Assembly: GCA_018701215.1 (NCBI GenBank)
Contig: JABIWH010000008.1
Span: 1-61,564, forward strand
From: Rhodospirillaceae bacterium
GTDB taxonomy: Bacteria; Pseudomonadota; Alphaproteobacteria; GCA-2731375
Direction: 5' to 3'
Length of the DNA stretch: 61,564 nucleotides
The notes under the pieces were generated by a model. The model saw nothing but the letters and a program-made list of their open reading frames with translations. It did no database searches and was not told where the DNA came from. Shown here in pieces: positions 1 through 8,973 of this stretch (within the stretch, counting starts at the first letter, position 1; each line of letters begins with the position of its first letter). The translations under genes were made by a program, and so were the position numbers.

Positions 1-507
1 CTTGAACGAGGAATACACCCGCCGCGCCCCGCCCCAGACCCCGATGATCAGGAACATGGGGATCAGACCGCCTTCGAAGAACAGATAGAACAGCACGAAA
101 TCCAAGGCGCAGAAGACGCCGATCATCATGCATTCCAGCATCAGGAAGGCGATCATATACTCCCGCACCCGCATGGTGATGGAGCGCCAGGAGGCGAGAA
201 TGCAGATCGGCATCAGGAAGGCGGTCAGCACCACGAACAGCATGGAAATACCATCCACGCCCATGGAATAGTCAATATTGCCGCCCATCCAGGCATGGCG
301 TTCGACGAACTGGAAGTCCGCCGTGCCGTTCTCGAAATTGGCCCAGATCACCAGGGAGATCAGGAACGTCAGCACCGTCGTCATCAAGGCAACGCCCTTG
401 GCGTTACGGTCCGCCGCCTCGCCGCCGCCCTGGGCAAAGAGGAAAATAAAGCCCGCGCCCACCAATGGCAGGAAGGTTACCAGACTTAGAAGTGGCCAGT
501 CACTCAT
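1..507 (-). CDS. nuoM: NADH-quinone oxidoreductase subunit M, 3'-truncated by window edge
   Basis: This is the N-terminal 169 codons of an antiporter-like, proton-pumping membrane subunit of complex I. The frame opens with MSDWPLLSLVTFLPLVGAGF and continues open to base 1, so the C-terminus lies outside the window. The fragment shows hydrophobic helices and the NuoM-type stretch YSMGVDGISMLFVVLTAFLM, followed by LFYLFFEGGLIPMFLIIGVW with the conserved membrane glutamate of this family. It lies 2 bases downstream of nuoL in the usual nuoL-M order, so it is co-transcribed with the operon. nuoN is expected beyond the left edge but cannot be seen. Confidence 0.95.
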   Translation of the reverse strand, partial: MSDWPLLSLVTFLPLVGAGFIFLFAQGGGEAADRNAKGVALMTTVLTFLISLVIWANFENGTADFQFVERHAWMGGNIDYSMGVDGISMLFVVLTAFLMPICILASWRSITMRVREYMIAFLMLECMMIGVFCALDFVLFYLFFEGGLIPMFLIIGVWGGARRVYSSFK

Positions 508-509
508 GC

Positions 510-2447
510 TCAGTGCCCCCCGCCGCTGGAGAGATAGTACCAAGAGACAAGGACCGCAACGCCGATCAGCATTGCAAAGGCGTAATGATAGAGATAGCCG
601 CTTTGCAAGGCGGAGGCCCGGCGCGCCACGCGCATCACCGTGGCTGCGATGCCATCGGGGCCAAAGCCGTCAATGATCCGACCATCGCCCCCCTTCCATA
701 ACACTCTACCAAGCCATTTGGCGGGGTTGACGAAAATCAGATCATAGAGCTCGTCAAAATACCATTTGTTGAGCAGGAACAAATACAGCTCGTGATGCAT
801 CTTGGCCAGTTTGACCGGGATATCGGTGCGGCGGATATAAAACTGCCACGCCAACAGAATACCGATAACGCCGGCCGCGATGGGGGCGATCTTCACCCAC
901 ATGGGCACATGGTGCATGGCTTCGAGTATATTGTTTCCTTCGGCCATGAAAATCGCCTGACCCCAGAATGCCTCTGCGCCGTCGCCGACGAAATAATGCA
1001 CGAACAAGATGCCCGAGAGGATCGAGCCTGCGGCCAGGAAATACAGCGGGATCAACATGACCAGAGGTGATTCATGAACGTGGCTCATCACTTCCTGGCT
1101 GGCCCGTGGCGTACCGTTAAAGGTCATGAACAACAGGCGCCAAGAATAGAACGCGGTCATCACCGCCGCCGCCAGGCCCAGATAGAAGGCATAATCGCCG
1201 GCGCCCGTGTGCGCGGCAAAGGCGGATTCCAAAATAGCGTCCTTGGAATAGAAACCGGCAAATATCGGCAAGCCGGCAAGGGCGAGGGAACCAATCCACA
1301 TCAGAATGGCGGTCTGCGGCACATATTTGAAAATGCCGCCCATGCGCCGCATGTCCTGCTCATCCGACATGGCGTGAATGACCGAACCGGAACCAAGGAA
1401 CAACAGCGCCTTGAAAAAGGCATGGGTGAAAAGATGGAAGATCGCCACTGGATAGGCGCCGACACCGAGCGCGAAGAACATATAGCCCAACTGGCTGCAG
1501 GTGGAGTAGGCAATCACCCGTTTGATATCGGTTTGCACCAACCCGACCGTGGCCGCGAAAAAGGCCGTCGTCCCACCAACTATGGTCACCACGACCAGGG
1601 CGGTGGGCGAGAATTCAAACATCGGCGAACAGCGCGCCACCAGGAACACACCGGCGGTAACCATGGTCGCGGCGTGGATCAGGGCACTGACCGGGGTCGG
1701 GCCCTCCATGGCGTCTGGCAGCCAGGTATGCAGGGGCACCTGCGCCGATTTACCCATGGCGCCAATGAACAGCAGGATGCAGATGGTGGTCATCACATCC
1801 CATTCCCAGCTTAGGAAAAGGAAGGTCTTGCCAACCTGGTCCGGCGAGGCGGCGAATACGGTGTCGAAATCGAGGGAACCAAAGACCATGAAGGTCGCCA
1901 TGATGCCCAGACCAAAGCCAAAGTCGCCGACCCGGTTGACCAGAAAAGCCTTGATCGCGGCGGCGTTGGCGGACGGCTTGTGATACCAAAAGCCGATCAA
2001 CAGATACGATGCCAACCCGACGCCTTCCCAGCCGAAGAACATCTGCAGGAAATTATCCGAGGTGATCAGCATCAACATGGCGAAGGTGAACAACGACAGA
2101 TAGGCCATGAAGCGCGGCTTGTGCGGATCGTGGGACATGTAGCCGACGGAGTACACATGCACCAGGGCAGAGACGCCGTTGACCACCACTAACATCACGG
2201 CGGTCAGGGCATCAATACGCAGGGCCCAGGAAACATCGAAGGTGCCAGAAACGATCCAGCTGGCGATTTCGACCTTGACCGGCTGGCCGCCGAGCGCCAC
2301 CTGCCAGAAGGCCACCAGCGACAGAATGGCGGAGGTAATGACCGCGCCGCAGGTAATCCATTGCGATGGCCTGTCACCAAGAACACGCCCGAACGTGCCA
2401 ACGATCAGGAACGCCAGAAGCGGAAGAAAGACGATGGCGTGATACAT
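510..2447 (-). CDS. nuoL: NADH-quinone oxidoreductase subunit L
   Basis: This is the distal antiporter-like proton pump of complex I, an inner-membrane protein of 645 aa, within the normal family length. It is hydrophobic throughout. It carries the NuoL signature FFGWEGVGLASYLLIGFWY near residue 140, the VNRVGDFG motif, and the PLHTWLPDAMEGPTPVSALI motif around residue 240, which holds lysine and histidine residues of the proton path. The C-terminal part is consistent with the long lateral helix and last membrane helix of NuoL. It sits between nuoK (7-base gap) and nuoM (2-base gap). Confidence 0.97.
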   Translation of the reverse strand: MYHAIVFLPLLAFLIVGTFGRVLGDRPSQWITCGAVITSAILSLVAFWQVALGGQPVKVEIASWIVSGTFDVSWALRIDALTAVMLVVVNGVSALVHVYSVGYMSHDPHKPRFMAYLSLFTFAMLMLITSDNFLQMFFGWEGVGLASYLLIGFWYHKPSANAAAIKAFLVNRVGDFGFGLGIMATFMVFGSLDFDTVFAASPDQVGKTFLFLSWEWDVMTTICILLFIGAMGKSAQVPLHTWLPDAMEGPTPVSALIHAATMVTAGVFLVARCSPMFEFSPTALVVVTIVGGTTAFFAATVGLVQTDIKRVIAYSTCSQLGYMFFALGVGAYPVAIFHLFTHAFFKALLFLGSGSVIHAMSDEQDMRRMGGIFKYVPQTAILMWIGSLALAGLPIFAGFYSKDAILESAFAAHTGAGDYAFYLGLAAAVMTAFYSWRLLFMTFNGTPRASQEVMSHVHESPLVMLIPLYFLAAGSILSGILFVHYFVGDGAEAFWGQAIFMAEGNNILEAMHHVPMWVKIAPIAAGVIGILLAWQFYIRRTDIPVKLAKMHHELYLFLLNKWYFDELYDLIFVNPAKWLGRVLWKGGDGRIIDGFGPDGIAATVMRVARRASALQSGYLYHYAFAMLIGVAVLVSWYYLSSGGGH

Positions 2448-2454
2448 CTAACGC

Positions 2455-2775
2455 TCAGCCCTTCATTAGGTTGATATCTTCGACTTCGATGTTGCCGCGG
2501 TTGCGGAAATACACCACCAGGATGGCCAAACCGATAGCCGCCTCGCCGGCCGCCACGGTTAATACGAACATGGCGAAAATCTGCCCCACCAGATCGTTCA
2601 GGAAGGCCGAGAAAGCAATCAGGTTGATATTCACCGCCAGCAGCATCAGCTCGATCGACATCAGAATGATGATGACGTTCTTGCGGTTCAGAAAAATTCC
2701 AAAAACGCCAATGGTGAACAACACCGCCGCCAGGGTCAGGTAATGGCCGAGGCCTATTTCAAGAAATGCCATCAT
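2455..2775 (-). CDS. nuoK: NADH-quinone oxidoreductase subunit K
   Basis: This small three-helix membrane subunit of complex I (MrpC-like) is 106 aa, close to the usual 100-105. It reads GLGHYLTLAAVLFTIGVFG, then NVIIILMSIELMLLAVNINL with the conserved helix-2 glutamate, then EAAIGLAILVVYFRNRGNIE with the second conserved glutamate. The ATG overlaps the nuoJ stop as ATGA, implying translational coupling. A second in-frame ATG directly follows, so the start may be one codon later. Confidence 0.96.
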   Translation of the reverse strand: MMAFLEIGLGHYLTLAAVLFTIGVFGIFLNRKNVIIILMSIELMLLAVNINLIAFSAFLNDLVGQIFAMFVLTVAAGEAAIGLAILVVYFRNRGNIEVEDINLMKG

Positions 2776-3386
2776 ATACCTTGCCCCGGCTGTACTTTCT
2801 TTAACTCCACCGACTCTTCACGCGTACGGGCCAACTGCTTGGAGATGACCTGTTTCCTAACGCCCGGGCGCTGGCGATGGGTCAGCACGATGGCGCCGAT
2901 CATGGCGATCAACAGGATCATCCCCGCAGCCTGGAAGAGGTAGATATATTTGGTATAGATCACATCACCCAGGGCCGCCGTGTTCTGCCGATCAGCAAGA
3001 TCGGGGATCGGCTCCGTCCCCGCCGCCATGACTTCCGGCGACATGGACGCGGTGCCCAGAACCATCAGCAATTCGACCAGCAGGATAATGCCGACCAAAA
3101 CACCAACGGGCATGTATTGCAGAAAACCTTCGCGCATTTCGACGAAGTTAATGTCCAGCATCATCACCACGAACATGAACAGCACGGCGACGGCACCCAC
3201 ATAGACCACGACCAAAACCATGGCCAGGAACTCCGCCCCGATCAGCACGAACAGGCCGGCGGTGGTGAAAAAGGTCAGGATCAGGAACAGCACTGAATGC
3301 ACTGGATTGCGCGCGGAGACCACCATCACGCCCGCACCGACGGCGATCGCCGCGAATAAATAGAATGTCAGGCCCTGCACAATCAT
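2772..3386 (-). CDS. nuoJ: NADH-quinone oxidoreductase subunit J
   Basis: This is a five-helix membrane subunit of complex I, 204 aa, typical for the family. The middle helix FLAMVLVVVYVGAVAVLFMF matches the conserved NuoJ TM3 region, where a pi-bulge helix links the quinone site to the pumps. The hydrophilic C-terminal tail (residues about 175-204, rich in Arg, Gln and Lys) is common in alphaproteobacterial NuoJ. It lies 57 bases after nuoI and overlaps nuoK by 4 bases. Confidence 0.95.
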   Translation of the reverse strand: MIVQGLTFYLFAAIAVGAGVMVVSARNPVHSVLFLILTFFTTAGLFVLIGAEFLAMVLVVVYVGAVAVLFMFVVMMLDINFVEMREGFLQYMPVGVLVGIILLVELLMVLGTASMSPEVMAAGTEPIPDLADRQNTAALGDVIYTKYIYLFQAAGMILLIAMIGAIVLTHRQRPGVRKQVISKQLARTREESVELKKVQPGQGI

Positions 3387-3443
3387 GACCGCTTATCCAT
3401 TTTTCTCATTTGGGCTTCTCATCTCGAACTTCTTTTCCCGGGC

Positions 3444-3932
3444 CTAGCGGTAGGGCGCATCGGCGACAATATTGGCCGCGATCTCGCGCTCCCAACGTTC
3501 GCCGTTGGCCAGCAGCTTGGCCTTGTCATAGTACAATTCTTCGCGGCTTTCCGTGGCGAACTCGAAATTCGGGCCCTCCACGATGGCATCCACCGGGCAG
3601 GCTTCCTGGCAATAGCCGCAATAGATGCATTTGGTCATATCGATGTCATAGCGGGTGGTCCGCCGGGAGCCATCATCGCGCGGTTCCGCCTCGATCGTGA
3701 TCGCCTGGGCCGGGCAGATCGCCTCGCATAGTTTGCAGGCGATGCAGCGTTCTTCGCCATTGGCATAGCGGCGCAGCGCATGTTCACCGCGAAAACGCGG
3801 GCTGAGCGGACCCTTTTCGTAAGGGTAGTTGATCGTTACCCGCTTGCGGAACATGTAGCTGAAGGTCAGCGCCATGCCCTCGACAATTTCCCACAGCAGC
3901 AGGGCGCGGATATGTTGTTTCATGAAGCTCAT
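3444..3932 (-). CDS. nuoI: NADH-quinone oxidoreductase subunit I (2x[4Fe-4S] ferredoxin)
   Basis: NuoI carries clusters N6a and N6b and passes electrons to NuoB next to the quinone site. The protein is 162 aa. It has the two expected motifs, CIACKLCEAICP and CIYCGYCQEACP, with all eight cysteines present, and an N-terminal amphipathic segment that docks on the membrane. Its start overlaps the nuoH stop by 4 bases. Cytoplasmic face of the inner membrane. Confidence 0.97.
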   Translation of the reverse strand: MSFMKQHIRALLLWEIVEGMALTFSYMFRKRVTINYPYEKGPLSPRFRGEHALRRYANGEERCIACKLCEAICPAQAITIEAEPRDDGSRRTTRYDIDMTKCIYCGYCQEACPVDAIVEGPNFEFATESREELYYDKAKLLANGERWEREIAANIVADAPYR

Positions 3933-4945
3933 GTGTTCGGCACCAAATCAAAGGCCACCAATACGCCCGCCGTCAGCGCCACCCAGAACAGCGAGATCGG
4001 CAGGAACACCTTCCAGCCCAGGCGCATCAATTGGTCATAACGGTAGCGCGGCAAGGTCGCCCGCACCCAGACGAAGACAAACAGCAAGGCCGCGATTTTC
4101 AGGAAGAACCAAATCGGTCCGGGGATCCAGTTAAACGGTGCAATATCAAAGGGTGGCAGCCAACCGCCCAGAAACAGGATAGCCGTCAGGCCCGACATCA
4201 GGATCATGTTGGCGTATTCGCCCAGGAAGAACAGCGCAAACGCCATGGCCGAATATTCCACCTGATAGCCGGCCACCAGTTCCGCCTCCGCCTCCGGCAA
4301 ATCGAAGGGATGGCGGTTGGTTTCGGCCAGGGCCGAGATGAAAAAGATCACGAACATCGGGAACAGCGGAATGAAGAACCAAACGCCTTCTTCTTGCGCG
4401 CGGACCACGTCCGAAACGTTCAATGACCCGACGCACAACAAAACGGTGATGATCACAAAGCCGATGGAAACTTCATAGCTGACCATCTGCGCCGCCGAAC
4501 GCAGGGCCGAGAGGAACGGATATTTCGAGTTCGAGGCCCAGCCCGCCATGACGATGCCATAGACACCAAGCGAAGAAATGGCGAACAGATACAGGATGCC
4601 CACATTGATGTCTGAAACAACGACGCCGTCATCGAACGGGATCACCGCCCATGCCACCAGGGACAGCAGGAAGGTGATCATCGGCGCGATTAGGAAGACG
4701 CCCTTGTTGGCCGATGTGGGTATCACGGTTTCCTTGAAGAACAGTTTGGCGCCGTCCGCGAAGGCCTGCAACAGACCGAACGGGCCGACCACGTTGGGGC
4801 CCATGCGCATTTGCATCGCCGCCATGATCTTGCGCTCGTAATAAGTCACCATCGCCACACACAGCAACAATGGCACGATGATCGCCAGGATTTGTGCCAG
4901 GATGATAATGCCCGGCAGCAGATATATGGACCAGAACTCAGCCAT
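3929..4945 (-). CDS. nuoH: NADH-quinone oxidoreductase subunit H
   Basis: NuoH forms the quinone chamber with NuoB and NuoD and couples quinone chemistry to pumping. It is 338 aa with about eight membrane helices. Conserved family stretches are visible: GPNVVGPFGLLQAFADGAKL near residue 50, and ETNRHPFDLPEAEAELVAG around residue 210, the acidic loop of the E-channel. The start overlaps nuoG by 8 bases. Nothing abnormal was seen. Confidence 0.97.
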   Translation of the reverse strand: MAEFWSIYLLPGIIILAQILAIIVPLLLCVAMVTYYERKIMAAMQMRMGPNVVGPFGLLQAFADGAKLFFKETVIPTSANKGVFLIAPMITFLLSLVAWAVIPFDDGVVVSDINVGILYLFAISSLGVYGIVMAGWASNSKYPFLSALRSAAQMVSYEVSIGFVIITVLLCVGSLNVSDVVRAQEEGVWFFIPLFPMFVIFFISALAETNRHPFDLPEAEAELVAGYQVEYSAMAFALFFLGEYANMILMSGLTAILFLGGWLPPFDIAPFNWIPGPIWFFLKIAALLFVFVWVRATLPRYRYDQLMRLGWKVFLPISLFWVALTAGVLVAFDLVPNT

Positions 4946-7028
4946 CGGTACCCGTCGCCTCTCCCGTGCCGCCCGCGCCAGTATAGAGCCGGCTGCATTC
5001 CGCCATCACGGCGGAGGCCCGGCAGATCGCGTTGGCCATATAATAATCGTTAATCGGACTTTCGAAGCCGTCCGCGCCCAAATCACCGGGCATGCCAAAG
5101 CTTCCCATTTCGCCGGGGCCGACTTCGTCAATGACGCCCAGGCCCGGTACGACTTCGACCATGTGATCGCGCAGTTGCGCCAAGTTGTCATAGGCCAACG
5201 GCTGCCCCATCACCGCCGAGAAGGCCCGCAATATGGTCCAGTCTTCCCGCGCATCGCCTGGTGGATAGGCGGCCCGGCGGCCATGTTGCACCCGGCCCTC
5301 GGTATTGACCCAGGTCGCATCTTTCTCGGTATAGGCCGCGCCCGGCAGGATGACGTCGGCGCGATGGGCGCCCGCATCACCGTGATGGCCCTGATAGACC
5401 ACAAAGGCCTTGCCCAAGGTGGCCATATCGATTTCGTCGGCGCCCAGCAGCCAGAGCAAATCAATCTCGCCTTTGCCCGCGCCCGCCACGATGCCCGCCA
5501 CGTCACGGCCGCCTTCGCCCGGCAGGAAGCCCAGATCCAGGCCGCCGACGCGCGAAGCCGCCCGCTGCAGCACGTTGAAGCCGTTCCATTCGGCCGCAAT
5601 CATGCCAGTGCTTTCAGCGGCCTTGCGGGCCAAATCCAGCACCGCCGCGCCGTCATCGCGGGCCAGCGCGCCGCTGCCCACAATAATCATTGGCCGTTCG
5701 GCATCCGCCAACACCTTGGCAAAGGCGTTGCTGCCGTCGGCAACCTCGGCCAGGGTCGCGGGACCGGCGCCCAGGTAATCGTATTTATATGTCAGGTCCG
5801 TGCCGGGACCGTCCACGCCGCCAATCACGCCAACCGGAAAACCTCCCGCCGACCAACGCTTGCGAATACGGGCGTTGACCAGGGTAGCTTCCGTGCGCGG
5901 ATTGCAGCCCACCAGCAACAAAGCATCCGCATCCTCTATCCCCGCGATGGAGCTGTTGAAGATATAGCCGCCACGGTGCCGCCCCTCGATCTTGGCGCCG
6001 TCCTGACGGCAATCCAGATTGGTCGAGCCCAGGGCCGTGAACAATTCCTTCAGGGCCAACATGGCTTCTACATCCGCCATGTCGCCGGCGATGGCGGCGA
6101 TACGTCCACCGGCATCATCGCCCAGGCCGTCAAGCTTCGTCTTGATGGCGGCGAAAGCGGTTTCCCAACTGGCCGGCGTCAACTTGCCATCGACCCGGAC
6201 GTAAGGTTGGTCCAGGCGTTGCAGAGCCAGGCCATCAGAGGCATAGCGGGAGCGGTCAGACAGCCACTCCTCGTTAATGCCTTCATGCAGGCGGGGCAGG
6301 ATGCGCATGATCTCCGCGCCCCGGCAATCAATGCGGATATTGCTGCCGACCGCATCGTGTACATCGACGCTCTCGGTCTTGATTAATTCCCAGGGCCGGG
6401 AACTGTAGGCATAAGCCCGATGGGTCAAGGCGCCAACCGGGCAGACGTCGGCCAGATTGCCCGACAACTCCGAGGTCAAGGCCTCTTCGACATAGGTGCC
6501 GATCTCGGTCTCTTCGCCCCGGAAGGTCGCGCCGATTTCTTCCACGCCGGCGATCTCGGTGGCGAAACGGACACAACGTGTACAGGTAATGCACCGCGTC
6601 ATCGAGGTAGCGATCAAGGGTCCGAGGTATTTGTCCTTTACCGAAAGCTTGTGCTCGGTGAAGCGGCTGTCGCCCTTGCCATAGGCCACGGCCTGGTCTT
6701 GCAAGTCGCATTCCCCGCCCTGATCGCAGATCGGGCAATCGAGGGGATGGTTGATCAAGAGGAATTCCATGGCGCCCTTGCGGGCCTTTTCCGCTACCGG
6801 TGAATTGGTATGGATCACCATGCCCTCGCCCACGGGCATGGCACAGGATGCGACGGGCTTGGGCGCCCTCTCCATCTCGACCAGACACATGCGGCAGTTG
6901 CCGGCAATGGATAGGCGGTCGTGATAGCAAAAGCGCGGGATTTCAATTCCCAGTTCCTCGGCCGCTTGCAGCACCGTGGTATTGGCTTCGACCGTGATTT
7001 CCTGGCCGTCGATGGTCAGCGTGGGCAT
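4938..7028 (-). CDS. nuoG: NADH-quinone oxidoreductase subunit G
   Basis: This is the large peripheral-arm Fe-S subunit of complex I, 696 aa, the usual alphaproteobacterial/mitochondrial length. The N-terminal ferredoxin domain has the 2Fe-2S cysteines (CYHDRLSIAGNCRMC, then SCAMP). The His/Cys site HPLDCPICDQGGECD follows, then the [4Fe-4S] motif CITCTRCVRF with a later VCPVGAL. The remainder is the molybdopterin-oxidoreductase-like fold without cofactor. It lies 29 bases after nuoF. A 502-codon antisense open frame across this gene is a shadow. Confidence 0.97.
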   Translation of the reverse strand: MPTLTIDGQEITVEANTTVLQAAEELGIEIPRFCYHDRLSIAGNCRMCLVEMERAPKPVASCAMPVGEGMVIHTNSPVAEKARKGAMEFLLINHPLDCPICDQGGECDLQDQAVAYGKGDSRFTEHKLSVKDKYLGPLIATSMTRCITCTRCVRFATEIAGVEEIGATFRGEETEIGTYVEEALTSELSGNLADVCPVGALTHRAYAYSSRPWELIKTESVDVHDAVGSNIRIDCRGAEIMRILPRLHEGINEEWLSDRSRYASDGLALQRLDQPYVRVDGKLTPASWETAFAAIKTKLDGLGDDAGGRIAAIAGDMADVEAMLALKELFTALGSTNLDCRQDGAKIEGRHRGGYIFNSSIAGIEDADALLLVGCNPRTEATLVNARIRKRWSAGGFPVGVIGGVDGPGTDLTYKYDYLGAGPATLAEVADGSNAFAKVLADAERPMIIVGSGALARDDGAAVLDLARKAAESTGMIAAEWNGFNVLQRAASRVGGLDLGFLPGEGGRDVAGIVAGAGKGEIDLLWLLGADEIDMATLGKAFVVYQGHHGDAGAHRADVILPGAAYTEKDATWVNTEGRVQHGRRAAYPPGDAREDWTILRAFSAVMGQPLAYDNLAQLRDHMVEVVPGLGVIDEVGPGEMGSFGMPGDLGADGFESPINDYYMANAICRASAVMAECSRLYTGAGGTGEATGTDG

Positions 7029-7057
7029 GTTCTAGACGTCCTTACCTGTCGCTTCCG

Positions 7058-8344
7058 CTAGGCCGCAGCCGGCTGTTTGTTTTTACGCTGCATGATGCGT
7101 TCCTCGACCATGGGCCGGAAATGCCGCATCAAGCCTTGAATGGGCCATGCCGCCGCATCGCCCAGGGCGCAAATGGTGTGCCCCTCGATCTGGGTACTGA
7201 CTTCCAGCAGCATGTCGATTTCGGCTACATCCGCCTCGCCCGTGGCCAGGCGTTCCATGATCCGCCACATCCAGCCGGTACCTTCCCGGCACGGCGTACA
7301 CTGGCCGCAGGATTCGTGGGCATAAAATTGCGACAGCCGGGCAATGGCCCGTATCAGATCGGTGGATTTGTCCATTACGATCACCGCCGCCGTGCCCAAA
7401 CCAGATTTCTCGGCACTCAGCGAATCGAAATCCATCAACACCGTGTCGCATATGGATTTAGGCAGCATCCTAACCGAGGAACCACCGGGGATGATCGCCA
7501 GCAGGTTATCCCAGCCGCCACGGACACCGCCCGCATGTTTCTCGATCAGCTCTTTGAGTGGAATGGACATTTCCTCTTCCACATTGCAGGGGTTCTCCAC
7601 ATGGCCGGAGATGGAAAAGACCTTGGTGCCGGTGTTGTTCTCGCGCCCCAGGCCGGCGAACCAACTGGCCCCGCGCCGCATGATGGTGGGCGAGACGGCA
7701 ATTGATTCCACGTTGTTCACGGTGGTTGGACGGCCCCAGACGCCCACGCCCGCCGGGAACGGCGGCTTCAAACGCGGCTGGCCCTTCTTGCCTTCCAGGC
7801 TTTCGATCAGCGCGGTTTCCTCGCCGCAGATATAGGCGCCCGCGCCACGGTGCACGAAGACATCGAACGAATAACCGGAACCACAGGCATTGGGGCCGAT
7901 TAGCCCCGCGTCATAGGCTTCCTGAACGGCGGCTTCGAGATTGTTGGCTTCTATGAAGAACTCGCCACGAATATAAATATAGGCAGCCGAGGCGCGCATG
8001 GCGAAACCGGCAATCAGGCAGCCTTCGACCAATTTATGGGGATCGTGGCGCATCATTTCCCGGTCCTTGCAGGTACCGGGTTCGCCCTCGTCGGCGTTGA
8101 CCACCAGATAGGTCGGCTTGCCATCGGATTCCTTGGGCATGAAGGACCATTTCAGGCCAGTGGGAAAACCGGCTCCGCCCCTGCCACGAAGACCGGAGGC
8201 CTTGATTTCGTCCACGATGGCATCGGGACCTTTGTCCAGAATGGCCTTGGTGTTATCCCAATCACCGCGCTTGCGCGCGCCCTCCAACCGCCAATCCTGA
8301 AAGCCATAAAGATTGGTGAAAATACGATCTTCGTCGCGCAGCAT
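7058..8344 (-). CDS. nuoF: NADH-quinone oxidoreductase subunit F (NADH/FMN site)
   Basis: NuoF binds NADH and FMN and holds cluster N3. The protein is 428 aa, normal for the family. Visible features are GLRGRGGAGFPTGLKWSFM (NADH/FMN glycine-rich loop), YICGEETALIESLEG, and the N3 ligands ESCGQCTPCREG plus a later TICALGDAAAWP. The nuoE stop and nuoF ATG share one base, so the two NADH-module genes are coupled. Confidence 0.97.
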   Translation of the reverse strand: MLRDEDRIFTNLYGFQDWRLEGARKRGDWDNTKAILDKGPDAIVDEIKASGLRGRGGAGFPTGLKWSFMPKESDGKPTYLVVNADEGEPGTCKDREMMRHDPHKLVEGCLIAGFAMRASAAYIYIRGEFFIEANNLEAAVQEAYDAGLIGPNACGSGYSFDVFVHRGAGAYICGEETALIESLEGKKGQPRLKPPFPAGVGVWGRPTTVNNVESIAVSPTIMRRGASWFAGLGRENNTGTKVFSISGHVENPCNVEEEMSIPLKELIEKHAGGVRGGWDNLLAIIPGGSSVRMLPKSICDTVLMDFDSLSAEKSGLGTAAVIVMDKSTDLIRAIARLSQFYAHESCGQCTPCREGTGWMWRIMERLATGEADVAEIDMLLEVSTQIEGHTICALGDAAAWPIQGLMRHFRPMVEERIMQRKNKQPAAA

Positions 8345-8973
8345 TAGCCGTCCCCCCGCGAATCTTGCAAGGTAAAGTCTTGCAGGGTGGTCGGCCCGCC
8401 GGCCGGTTCCGAGCCACGGCGTCCACTTTGCGGTCCGGCCTTGGGTTTGTCGCCCTTGGCCAGAGCGTCCAGTACCGCGGCCGTATTATCGGCCGTCAGA
8501 TCTTCGTAATAGTCGTCGTTGACCTGCATCATCGGCGCGTTGGCGCAGGCGCCCAGGCATTCCACCTCGATCACGGTGAACTTGCCGTCCGCCGTGGTCT
8601 CGCCCAATTCAACGCCCAGCTTGGACTTGCAAGCGGAGACGACGTCATCCGAGCCGCGCAGCCAGCATGGCGTCGTCGTGCAAATCTGTACGAAATGCTC
8701 ACCCACAGGGGCGAGGTTATACATGGTATAAAAGGTGGCGACCTCGTAAACCCGGATGCGCGGCATCTCCAACATCTCGGCCACCGCATCCATGGCGGCG
8801 CGCGGCAGCCAATTTTGGTGTTGACGCTGGGCCAGATCCAGCAGCGGCATCACGGCGGAGGCTTGCCGCCGCGGCGGATACTTGGCGATATGCTGCTTGG
8901 CTTTTTCCAGATTTTCCGGCGTGAAGGTAAAGCTGTCAGGCTGAATTTCGTTGGGTGCGGGTACGCGCTTCAT
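8344..8973 (-). CDS. nuoE: NADH-quinone oxidoreductase subunit E
   Basis: NuoE is the thioredoxin-fold 2Fe-2S (N1a) subunit of the NADH-oxidising module. The 209-aa protein has the four ligands in TTTPCWLRGSDDVVSACKSK and VECLGACANAPMMQ. After about residue 165 there is a Gly/Pro/Ser-rich tail with no recognisable domain, a common alphaproteobacterial extension. It overlaps nuoD by 4 bases and nuoF by 1 base. Confidence 0.96.
   Translation of the reverse strand: MKRVPAPNEIQPDSFTFTPENLEKAKQHIAKYPPRRQASAVMPLLDLAQRQHQNWLPRAAMDAVAEMLEMPRIRVYEVATFYTMYNLAPVGEHFVQICTTTPCWLRGSDDVVSACKSKLGVELGETTADGKFTVIEVECLGACANAPMMQVNDDYYEDLTADNTAAVLDALAKGDKPKAGPQSGRRGSEPAGGPTTLQDFTLQDSRGDG

Noticed and set aside
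1074..1814. 246-codon plus-strand frame inside nuoL
   Set aside because: Antisense shadow; His/Gly/Arg-rich composition and no family similarity.
4878..6386. 502-codon plus-strand open frame
   Set aside because: Exactly antisense to nuoG, lacks recognisable motifs, and is a product of GC-rich codon use on the other strand.
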